Shown here: positions 13,055-19,164 of the stretch, one piece after another
Position numbering within the stretch: the first letter of the stretch is position 1
Layout: each line of letters opens with the position of its first letter
DNA from: Caldisericota bacterium
Lineage (GTDB): Bacteria > Caldisericota > Caldisericia > Cryosericales > Cryosericaceae
Length of the DNA stretch: 19,164 bases
Direction: 5' to 3'
Assembly (NCBI GenBank): GCA_026390285.1
Contig: JAPLGH010000114.1
Span: 1-19,164, forward strand
Notes under the pieces: model-generated
Told to the model about the DNA's origin: nothing
The model's input: the letters and a program-made list of their open reading frames with translations, nothing else
Databases searched by the model: none
Made by a program: the position numbers and the translations under genes

Positions 13055-13891
13055 TCAGGGCCGCGGGTCTCCTGGACGGAAGCCGGGTGTGCCTCCGAAC
13101 CATTTTGCATAGATGCTGTCATACGTGCCATCGTTGACGAGGTCTTGCAGGGCCTTGTCCACAGCAGCTTTCAGCTGCTTGTCTTCGAGGTGCATAGCTA
13201 TGCCGTAGTACTGCGTGAGATCGAGATCTTTCACCTTGAGTATACGAATGACAGTGAGCGTCGGCGAGTCCTTCGCATAGTAGGCGCAGACTGGGAAGTC
13301 ATTGACGACAGCGTCGATACGGCCCAGTGTCAAATCGGCCATGGCCAGCTGAATATCGGGGTAGGACCGAACGTCCGTCACACCATCGATCATGCGTGCG
13401 CTGGTTTCGCCCGTGGTTCCCACCTGAGCACCGACCTTCAATCCAGCGAGGTCGGAAGGTCCTGCTATGGTATGGAGAGTCTTGTCGAACACGATGCCCA
13501 TGTCTGCCCGGTAATAGGGAATGGAAAAGCTGACTTCCTTCTCGCGTTCGGGGGTGATCGTCATCGACGAAATGAGCACCTCGAACTTTCGCGTCTGGAG
13601 GGCAGGGATGATGCCGTCCCAGGCGGTAGTCACGATGTCCGATTTCAGCCCAAGCTTCTGGGCGACGGCGGCAATGAGTTCGATATCGAAACCTGTCGGC
13701 TTGTTGTTGCTGTCGGCGAACTCAAAGGGGGCGTACGTCGTGTCGTTGCCGACGGTGAGAGCGCCATCTTGCTTGACGCGGTCGAGGTCGGATAACGTGG
13801 CCGCAGGTCTGCAGCCCGAGAGGACCAGAAGACATAGAACGAGCGCGAAAGTGAAGACCGCGCCCCACCGTGATGTGCGAGTTCTGCTCAT
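13055..13891 (-). CDS. Polar amino-acid ABC transporter substrate-binding lipoprotein
   Basis: This 278-aa extracytoplasmic binding protein belongs to the HisJ/GlnH (SBP_bac_3) family. The start is ATG at 13891 on the minus strand, with AAGGAG 8 nt upstream. A longer frame from 13984 lacks this site. It gives a lipoprotein signal (RTRTSR, hydrophobic core, LSGC with Cys27). Family motifs follow: GNDTTYAPFEFADSNNKPTGFDIEL, ITPEREKEVSFSIPYY with the carboxylate-binding Arg, GTTGETSARM and GRIDAVVNDFPV. It is clearly paralogous to the binding protein at 14786-15571 (shared YYRADMGI, DIQLA and AVVND segments). No permease or ATPase accompanies it. It may use those at 15596-16968. The amino acid bound cannot be read from sequence. 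Confidence 0.92.
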   Translation of the reverse strand: MSRTRTSRWGAVFTFALVLCLLVLSGCRPAATLSDLDRVKQDGALTVGNDTTYAPFEFADSNNKPTGFDIELIAAVAQKLGLKSDIVTTAWDGIIPALQTRKFEVLISSMTITPEREKEVSFSIPYYRADMGIVFDKTLHTIAGPSDLAGLKVGAQVGTTGETSARMIDGVTDVRSYPDIQLAMADLTLGRIDAVVNDFPVCAYYAKDSPTLTVIRILKVKDLDLTQYYGIAMHLEDKQLKAAVDKALQDLVNDGTYDSIYAKWFGGTPGFRPGDPRP

Positions 13892-13995
13892 GTCTGACTC
13901 TCCTTGTTGACAGGGTATGAAAACACGACACGACATATGCCGGATCGTCACCAGGGGGCTCTTCGGCTGATTGGCCTGTAGCATTGGTTGGGTGC

Positions 13996-14022
13996 AGTAT
14001 AGGGGAGGGTCAGAAAATACAA
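13996..14022 (-). promoter_or_regulatory. Candidate promoter for the minus-strand amino-acid binding protein
   Basis: Read on the minus strand: TTGTAT (14022-14017), a short 15-nt spacer, and TATACT (14001-13996). The -10 is 5/6. A start near 13989 gives a leader of about 98 nt to ATG 13891. The spacer is shorter than usual, so the -35 assignment is tentative. Confidence 0.4.
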
Positions 14023-14082
14023 GGAGAAATGTGCGTAGAAGGTGAAGAGAATGGAGAGTCCGGTGTGCGGACCAGTCTGGTA

Positions 14083-14511
14083 CTAGGGCTTTGCCTTGGA
14101 CATCGCTCCTAGTCTGACGTAGTCATCGGCTCGCCGACGGAGTTCCTGTATCTCATCGTTTGTCAGTGGTCGTACTGTGCGTGCCGGGACGCCTATCGAG
14201 AGTGACCGGGCAGGCACAACCCTGTTCTCAGGAACCAGGGCTCCGGCAGCCACCACTGCCTCGTCGCCGACAACAGCTCCCGTGAGGACCGTGGCATGCA
14301 TGCCCACCATGGCGTGGTGGCCGATTGAACAGCCATGCAGGACAGCGCCATGGCCGATAGTGGCGCCCTCACCGACAACAAGAGGGACGCCCGCATCTAC
14401 ATGTCCCACTACGTTGTCCTGGACGTTGGCGTTGCAGTGTACGACAATAGGGGCAATGTCGCCACGGAGGACAGCCCCGTACCAGATGCTGGCTCCCTCC
14501 TCGATGGTCAC
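14083..14511 (-). CDS. Gamma-class carbonic anhydrase-like hexapeptide protein, short N-terminus
   Basis: This left-handed beta-helix protein of the gamma-carbonic anhydrase/YrdA family has 142 aa from GTG 14511. Zn ligands appear intact: His37 (VGHVDAG), His54 and His59 (GHGAVLHGC). So do Arg16-Gly-Asp18 and Gln31-Asp32 (NVQD), which organise the trimer and active site. Repeated hexapeptide turns run to about residue 95, followed by a C-terminal helix (NDEIQELRRRADDYVRLG). Relatives start some 25-30 residues earlier, but the frame is closed by TAA at 14530-14532. Only VLIGD-type residues of the missing first coil remain upstream, without an ordinary start. GTG 14511 has TAGGAG only 2 nt away. 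The N-terminus is therefore uncertain, or the protein is truncated. It follows the small membrane protein gene directly. Confidence 0.8.
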   Translation of the reverse strand: MTIEEGASIWYGAVLRGDIAPIVVHCNANVQDNVVGHVDAGVPLVVGEGATIGHGAVLHGCSIGHHAMVGMHATVLTGAVVGDEAVVAAGALVPENRVVPARSLSIGVPARTVRPLTNDEIQELRRRADDYVRLGAMSKAKP

Positions 14512-14516
14512 ATCTC

Positions 14517-14771
14517 CTATGAGGACTCCTTATGCTGCAGTCGCTTTGTGTACCTGTCAGCAAGACCCGCAATGAAAGTCAGGCCCGCCAGACCCAGTGC
14601 ACTCATGCCGCTGACAACCGCCAGGACCGACCAGCCGAGGGGCCTGCCGACAAGGTGCATCACAAAAGCTCCCACAAAGGCAGCGCAGGCAATCACGATG
14701 AGACCGATACCTGCCGCGACCACCAATGGAGCTGGCTCCCCTCTATGCTTTACTTTCTTCAAGGATTGCAC
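14517..14771 (-). CDS. Small two-helix membrane protein of unknown function
   Basis: I do not recognise the family. The longest frame starts at GTG 14771 and encodes 84 aa: a basic N-terminus (SLKKVKHRGE), hydrophobic helix 1 (about 20-42), a short loop with GRPLGW, hydrophobic helix 2 (about 49-68) and a basic tail (DRYTKRLQHKESS). No ribosome-binding site precedes GTG 14771, which lies only 14 nt from the divergent gene at 14786. AGAGGGGAG at 14744-14736 fits a later start at TTG 14726 or GTG 14723, which would remove the charged N-terminus. The stop lies 5 nt before the carbonic anhydrase GTG, so the two are probably one operon. A membrane partner for the carbonic anhydrase is possible but unsupported. 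Confidence 0.6.
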   Translation of the reverse strand: MQSLKKVKHRGEPAPLVVAAGIGLIVIACAAFVGAFVMHLVGRPLGWSVLAVVSGMSALGLAGLTFIAGLADRYTKRLQHKESS

Positions 14772-14785
14772 AGAGTATAGGGAGG

Positions 14786-15571
14786 ATGAAGAAGACAGCG
14801 TTTGCCCGTATTGTGATCTTGATGGTTGTTGCTGTACTAATCGTCACGGTTTCGGCAGGATGCAAGACTCAGACTGGAACATTCAACTGGGGGACTGACC
14901 CGACGTATGCGCCATTCGAGTACGCTGATGCGAACAACAAGCCCACAGGGTTTGACGTCGAACTGATGGAAGCCATCGCAGCAAACATGGGCAGGACCAG
15001 CAATCTGACTAGTGGGGCTTTTGACGGGCTTCTCCTTGCCCTGGAGGGAAAGAAGTTCGATGCGGTATGCGCCGCCATGACGATTACCCCCGACCGCGAG
15101 AAGGAGGTCAGCTTCTCCATTCCCTACTACCGAGCGGACATGGGCATCATGTACAACCCGGCCAAGAACAACATCACCAAACCCGGGGACCTTGTGGGGA
15201 AAACGGTCGGCGTTCAGACTGGCACGACAGGCGAGATTGATGCCAAGCTGATCACTGGTGTGAAGGTGAGCTCCTACCTCGACATTCAGCTTGCCACCCT
15301 GGACCTCGAGAATGGCAAGATCGACGCTGTGGTGAACGACTACCCTGTGTGCACGGCCTATGCCAGTACTCATCCTGCATTGAAGGTTATCGATACGACC
15401 TCGATAGCTGGCCAGGACCTGACACAGCTGTATGGTATCGCCGTGCGGAAGGATGACACCCAACTCAAGAACGACATCGATGCGACCCTCCGCAAAGTGG
15501 TTGCGGACGGGACGTACGCGACTCTCTACCGCAAATACTTCTTTGCCGACCCGCCATATCTGCCCAAGTAG
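14786..15571 (+). CDS. Polar amino-acid ABC transporter substrate-binding lipoprotein (with its own permease and ATPase)
   Basis: This 261-aa binding protein is a paralogue of 13055-13891. ATG 14786 is chosen because it starts a proper lipoprotein signal: MKKTAFAR, hydrophobic stretch, SAGC with Cys26. A GGAGG sits directly before it, closer than usual. The longer frame from 14726 would run antisense through the divergent gene. HisJ/GlnH-family motifs are visible: TDPTYAPFEYADANNKPTGF, TPDREKEVSFSIPYYRADMGI with the Arg that binds the ligand carboxylate, GVQTGTTGEIDAKL and GKIDAVVNDYPV. Permease and ATPase genes follow at 24 nt and with a 4-nt overlap, making a complete importer. Ligand identity is unknown. 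Confidence 0.93.
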   Translation: MKKTAFARIVILMVVAVLIVTVSAGCKTQTGTFNWGTDPTYAPFEYADANNKPTGFDVELMEAIAANMGRTSNLTSGAFDGLLLALEGKKFDAVCAAMTITPDREKEVSFSIPYYRADMGIMYNPAKNNITKPGDLVGKTVGVQTGTTGEIDAKLITGVKVSSYLDIQLATLDLENGKIDAVVNDYPVCTAYASTHPALKVIDTTSIAGQDLTQLYGIAVRKDDTQLKNDIDATLRKVVADGTYATLYRKYFFADPPYLPK

Positions 15572-15595
15572 CAGTCGAGGTCGGGGTAGCGAGAA

Positions 15596-16240
15596 ATGTT
15601 TAAGTGGTCGATCATCTTCGAAAACTTGCCGTTCCTCCTGGCAGGTGCATGGACCACGCTTTCGCTGACGGTCGTCTCGATGATCTTCGCGACCGTCGCC
15701 GGGCTGCTTGTGGGGCTGATGAACATGTTTGGGGGAAGGGTCATCGGGGCCATTACGCGTGTCTACATCGAGGCCGTTCGTGGGACGCCGGCTTTGCTGC
15801 TGATTCTGATCGTGTATTATGCTCTCCCAAGAATTGGTCTGAACCTGCCTCAGTTCCCTGCCGCCGCGGTTTCTCTTGCAGTGTGCTATGCTGCATACAT
15901 TGCCGAGGTGTTCCGTTCCGCCGTCGAGTCGATTCCCAAGGGACAGTCTGAAGCTGCTTTCTCGCTGGGCCTGAGTCAGGCGCAGGCACTGCGCCACGTC
16001 ATCCTCCCGCAGACGTTCCGGCGAGTTCTGCCGCCGCTTGCCAATGAGTTTGCGGCGCTAATCAAGGATACTTCCCTGGTTGCTTTCATCTCGATGGAGG
16101 ATCTCCTCTTCAAGGCGAAGATCATCGGCGCCCGCACGTACAACGTCTTCTCGCCGTACATCGGTGCAGCAATCATCTACTTGATCATGACCACGCCGGT
16201 CATGCAGTGGTCCCGAAATCTCGAGAAGAAGGGGGAGTGA
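15596..16240 (+). CDS. Polar amino-acid ABC transporter permease (HisM/GlnP family)
   Basis: This 214-aa inner-membrane subunit forms the amino-acid channel. ATG 15596 starts MFKWSIIFENLPFLLAGAWTTLSLT, the usual HisM/GlnP opening. About five hydrophobic helices follow. The ATPase-contacting EAA loop is clear: SIPKGQSEAAFSLGLSQAQ, near residues 113-131, with the family's G three residues after AA. IEAVRGTPALLLILIVYY and LIKDTSLVAFISMEDL are also typical. It is a single permease gene, so it probably acts as a homodimer. It overlaps the ATPase start by 4 nt (GTGA). Confidence 0.93.
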   Translation: MFKWSIIFENLPFLLAGAWTTLSLTVVSMIFATVAGLLVGLMNMFGGRVIGAITRVYIEAVRGTPALLLILIVYYALPRIGLNLPQFPAAAVSLAVCYAAYIAEVFRSAVESIPKGQSEAAFSLGLSQAQALRHVILPQTFRRVLPPLANEFAALIKDTSLVAFISMEDLLFKAKIIGARTYNVFSPYIGAAIIYLIMTTPVMQWSRNLEKKGE

Positions 16241-16968
16241 GACTCGTCGTCGACGGTCTGCACAAGTCGTTCGGCTCTCTCGAAGTCATCAAGGGGGTCA
16301 GCTTCGACATGGATTGCAAGGAACGGCTGGTGCTGATGGGGCCCTCAGGTTCGGGCAAGAGTACGCTGGTGAGGTGCATCAACTGGATCGAGCCCCCGTC
16401 GGCCGGCCGCATAACATTCGACGGCAAGCTCGTCGAGCCAGGCAAGTGTGACATTCGCAGACTGAGAGAAGACATTGGCATGGTGTTTCAGCAGTTCAAC
16501 GTGTTTCCTCACCTTACCGCTCTTCAGAACGTCGCCCTGGGCCCTCTCGTCGTCAAGAAGATGGCTCGCAAAGCGGCTGAGGCTGAGGCAATGGAGCTCC
16601 TGGCGAAGGTCGGTCTGTCCCATCGCGCCGATCACAAGCCTGGTCAGATGAGTGGCGGCGAGCAACAGCGGGTGGCCATAGCCCGTGCTCTTGCGATGCA
16701 TCCGAAGCTCATGCTGTTCGATGAGCCGACGTCTTCAATCGACGTGGAGTTGATCCACGAGGTCCTCGACGTGATGGTCAAACTTGCGGACGAAGGCATG
16801 ACAATGATTGTTGTCACGCATGAGATGGGTTTTGCGAAGGAAGTTGCGGACCGTGTCATCTTTATGGATCAGGGCCTCATTATTGAGACCGGAACTCCTT
16901 GTGAAGTGTTTGAACATCCTCAGCAGGAGCGTACCCAGAGTTTCCTCAGCAAGGTGGACCTGGCCTGA
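16237..16968 (+). CDS. Polar amino-acid ABC transporter ATPase (HisP/GlnQ family)
   Basis: This 243-aa ATPase drives the importer. GTG 16237 is chosen because it overlaps the permease stop (GTGA), has a GAAGAAGGGGGA stretch upstream and begins at the conserved first strand (MRLVVDGLHKSFG). An upstream frame start at 16207 lies inside the permease. Motifs: Walker A GPSGSGKST (35-43), Q-loop VFQQFNVFPHLT (83-94), signature MSGGEQQRVAIARA (138-151), Walker B LMLFDEP (158-164), D-loop SSID (166-169, where the family usually has SALD) and His195 (VVTHEMGFAKEVADRV). All catalytic residues are present. A strong terminator ends the operon 18 nt later. Confidence 0.95.
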   Translation: MRLVVDGLHKSFGSLEVIKGVSFDMDCKERLVLMGPSGSGKSTLVRCINWIEPPSAGRITFDGKLVEPGKCDIRRLREDIGMVFQQFNVFPHLTALQNVALGPLVVKKMARKAAEAEAMELLAKVGLSHRADHKPGQMSGGEQQRVAIARALAMHPKLMLFDEPTSSIDVELIHEVLDVMVKLADEGMTMIVVTHEMGFAKEVADRVIFMDQGLIIETGTPCEVFEHPQQERTQSFLSKVDLA

Positions 16969-16985
16969 GTGTGCCAATACCGTGA

Positions 16986-17020
16986 GGAGGGGCGCCGCAA
17001 GGCGCCCCTCCTTTTCTTTT
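16986..17020 (+). terminator. Intrinsic terminator after the amino-acid importer
   Basis: GGAGGGGCGCC (16986-16996) pairs perfectly with GGCGCCCCTCC (17001-17011) around a GCAA tetraloop and is followed by TTTTCTTTT. It is the only hairpin in the window with a full T-tract, and it ends the 14786-16968 operon. Confidence 0.95.
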
Positions 17021-17044
17021 CATCAGGCGTCTTTTGACTACAAT
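17017..17044 (+). promoter_or_regulatory. Candidate promoter for the coaD operon
   Basis: TTTTCA (17017-17022, 4/6), 16 nt, TACAAT (17039-17044, 5/6). The -35 overlaps the T-tract of the preceding terminator. A start near 17051 would exclude TTG 17044 and ATG 17050 as coaD start codons. Confidence 0.4.
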
Positions 17045-17058
17045 TGAGGATGAGGCCT

Positions 17059-17568
17059 ATGGGATACATGGATACAGTCGTCTATCCGGGCACCTTTGAT
17101 CCGGTCACGAGAGGACATGTCGACGTCATTGAGCGTGGAGCGCGTTTGTGCGACCGGCTCGTCGTCGGAGTTGCCGGCATGGCGTACAAGAGTCCAATGT
17201 GGTCGCTGGATGAGCGTGTCGACATGGTCCGCAGCGCGACGATGCACATACCCAATGTCGTAGTGGAAGGCTTCGACGATCTTGTGGTCCATTTTATGAA
17301 GCGCGTAGGGACAAACATCATGTTGCGCGGATTGCGGCCCGTTTCGGACTTCGATCATGAAGTACAACTTGCCTGGGCAAACAGGCATCTCGACCCAAAT
17401 GTTGATATCATCTATCTTATGAGCTCGCAGGAGCATTTCTTCGTTTCCTCCACGCTTGTCAAACAGATGTACGAAGGCGGTGGGGACGTTCGTGACTTGT
17501 TGCCTGCGAGCGTTGCAGACAGGATTGTCCTGGGCCTATCCCGGGCCAGGGGAGGAACGCATGATTGA
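17059..17568 (+). CDS. coaD: Phosphopantetheine adenylyltransferase
   Basis: This cytoplasmic enzyme transfers AMP from ATP to 4'-phosphopantetheine, the penultimate step of coenzyme A synthesis. From ATG 17059 it is 169 aa, close to the family's 160. Motifs: VVYPGTFDPVTRGHVDVIERG with the nucleotidyl-transferase (T/H)xGH site, MLRGLRPVSDFDHEVQLAWANR, and SSQEHFFVSSTLVKQ containing the SSTxxK/R signature. Several starts are possible. ATG 17059 lies 9 nt after GAGG at 17046-17049, but ATG 17068 gives the more typical N-terminus (MDTVVYPG). CoA supply matches the acetyl-CoA-forming por operon but is needed in any bacterium. The next gene overlaps its end by 8 nt. Confidence 0.95.
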   Translation: MGYMDTVVYPGTFDPVTRGHVDVIERGARLCDRLVVGVAGMAYKSPMWSLDERVDMVRSATMHIPNVVVEGFDDLVVHFMKRVGTNIMLRGLRPVSDFDHEVQLAWANRHLDPNVDIIYLMSSQEHFFVSSTLVKQMYEGGGDVRDLLPASVADRIVLGLSRARGGTHD

Positions 17569-18049
17569 GAAGCTTACGCTGCAGGACATCATTGACCGTA
17601 TCGACCAGGTGAGAGAACGGAGTCCAAGGTTGTTTGGCTATCGCGTCATCAAGGACGAGGAGCTGGCAGATGCAGTTGCTCATCTCCGCACGGCATTTCC
17701 GGAACAGGTCCGCAATGCGTGTGCCCTTTTGGAACAGCGTGACGCCCTGGTGGCTGACGCGAGGCGGCAAAGCAGCCGGATGATCGAGGAGGGACAGCGC
17801 TCGCACGACGATCTGGTCGCAGACAATGAAATCGTACGTTCCGCCATTGCCGAACGAGACCGCATGATGGCCGAGGTTGTGGCTGCACGCAAGACCGCTG
17901 AGCAGCAAGCTGATGACTACTCGCTGAAGATGCTGGAGCAGCTGGAGCAGATCCTGACGAAGCTGACTGAGACTGTCAAGGCATCAGAGGCGCAGTTTCA
18001 TGTGGAGGCGAACAACGATGAGACTCGAACTCCAGAAACTGAACATTGA
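17561..18049 (+). CDS. Coiled-coil protein of unknown function, downstream of coaD
   Basis: The product is 162 aa. ATG 17561 follows GGGGAGG at 5 nt and overlaps coaD by 8 nt. The N-terminus (MIEKLTLQDIIDRIDQVRERSPRLFGYRVIKDEEL) is followed by a long charged helix, about residues 40-145, rich in E, A, R, Q and D. No membrane helix, Cys or catalytic motif is visible. It resembles the ATP synthase b/E-subunit-like or DivIVA-like coiled-coil proteins often found between coaD and yceD in anaerobes, but the resemblance is mainly compositional. It probably acts as a structural or scaffolding protein in the cytoplasm. The tail (NNDETRTPETEH) is hydrophilic. It overlaps yceD by 32 nt. Confidence 0.75.
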   Translation: MIEKLTLQDIIDRIDQVRERSPRLFGYRVIKDEELADAVAHLRTAFPEQVRNACALLEQRDALVADARRQSSRMIEEGQRSHDDLVADNEIVRSAIAERDRMMAEVVAARKTAEQQADDYSLKMLEQLEQILTKLTETVKASEAQFHVEANNDETRTPETEH

Positions 18050-18479
18050 GGAAGGGAGCAGTCAATCGTTTGCGTTTGAGGAAAGCCGGGTCGGTGATCT
18101 CCCGGGTGTTACACTTCTTGAACCGGTGACCGGACAGTTTGTCCTGAGCAACCTGGGAATCGGCTATCAGTTTTCTGGATCGTTCGGCGCGAACGTGAGC
18201 CAACCCTGTGTGAGGTGCCTGGATCCGGTCGTAGAAGACGTCGAGTTCGACATCAGCGAAACATTTCTTCTCGACGGGCAGGATGATCCCGATCAGGAAG
18301 ACATGTTTGTACTTGAATCGGATGTTCTTGACGTTTCTGATGTGGTTCGCCAGCATCTGCTGATTGAAGTCACTGAGTTTCCACTATGCAAGGAAGACTG
18401 CAGAGGGTTATGTCCTGAATGCGGGGCGAATCTGAACTCGACAGTCTGTTCGCATCAGAAATTGCTGGAGGAGAAGTAA
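18018..18479 (+). CDS. yceD: YceD/DUF177 family metal-binding protein
   Basis: This 153-aa protein belongs to the YceD (DUF177) family, which is linked to 23S rRNA or large-subunit maturation. ATG 18018 is chosen with GGAGG about 10 nt upstream; the longer frame from 18000 lacks one. The beta-rich N-terminal half ends at PCVRCLDP (Cys64, Cys67). The C-terminal half has the signature CKEDCRGLCPECGANLN (Cys124, Cys128, Cys132, Cys135) and Cys144, a probable zinc site. In most bacteria yceD is followed by rpmF (ribosomal protein L32). Here asnS starts 2 nt after the stop. The 32-nt overlap with the coiled-coil gene indicates operon translation. Confidence 0.92.
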   Translation: MRLELQKLNIEEGSSQSFAFEESRVGDLPGVTLLEPVTGQFVLSNLGIGYQFSGSFGANVSQPCVRCLDPVVEDVEFDISETFLLDGQDDPDQEDMFVLESDVLDVSDVVRQHLLIEVTEFPLCKEDCRGLCPECGANLNSTVCSHQKLLEEK

Positions 18480-18481
18480 TC

Positions 18482-19164
<683 letters not shown>

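Noticed and set aside
14058..14072. GTCCG/CGGAC hairpin downstream of the carbonic anhydrase gene
   Set aside because: Only 5 bp and no T-tract on the minus strand; too weak to call a terminator.
14837..15997. 386-codon open frame on the minus strand
   Set aside because: It is antisense to the amino-acid binding protein and permease, which have clear family motifs. It has no RBS and shows no recognisable domain; G+C-rich codon bias opens such frames.

Overview
The window is gene-dense bacterial DNA, roughly mid-to-high-50s % G+C by eye. It reads like the chromosome of a strict anaerobe that ferments amino acids or organic acids. Support for this comes from a Na+-pumping decarboxylase membrane subunit, a four-subunit pyruvate:ferredoxin oxidoreductase, a ferredoxin-linked disulfide reductase, a rubrerythrin-type protein and polar amino-acid uptake genes. 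CoaD, a YceD/DUF177 protein, AsnRS and lipoprotein signal peptides mark it as bacterial. A lineage such as Caldisericota/Cryosericota would fit, but that is only a guess. I see no rRNA, tRNA, CRISPR array, insertion sequence or phage gene.

Layout. 1-894: 3' end of a Na+-translocating decarboxylase beta subunit and a 44-aa OadG-like gamma subunit. 943-1767: a ZnuA-type lipoprotein that has lost the family's metal-binding histidines. 1768-2055: a 288-nt leader. 2056-5103: porG-porD-porA-porB, tightly coupled. 5183-6121: a flavodoxin-like domain fused to a rubrerythrin-like di-iron domain. 6232-9941: a co-directional run of NifS-like desulfurase, IscU fused to a MIP18/DUF59-like domain, threonine aldolase, glutaredoxin, and ferredoxin:thioredoxin reductase catalytic chain fused to rubredoxin. 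9942-10361: a 420-nt intergenic region with the best promoter in the window and a possible leader peptide. 10362-12968: an ABC-2 exporter (ATPase plus two permeases). 13055-13891 (minus): a polar amino-acid binding lipoprotein. 14083-14771 (minus): an N-terminally short gamma-carbonic anhydrase and a small two-helix membrane protein. 14786-16968: a second, paralogous amino-acid binding protein with its permease and ATPase, closed by a strong intrinsic terminator. 17059-19164: coaD, a coiled-coil protein, yceD and the start of asnS.

How the genes fit together. The por operon makes reduced ferredoxin. The FTR/rubredoxin protein and the overlapping glutaredoxin could pass those electrons to protein disulfides. 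The desulfurase and IscU fusion would supply the Fe-S clusters these enzymes need, and the flavodoxin/rubrerythrin fusion could use the same electrons against peroxide or oxygen. The decarboxylase would add a Na+ gradient, and the amino-acid ABC systems would feed the fermentation. The least conventional part is 5183-9941, where three domain fusions (flavodoxin-rubrerythrin, IscU-MIP18, FTR-rubredoxin) lie close together.
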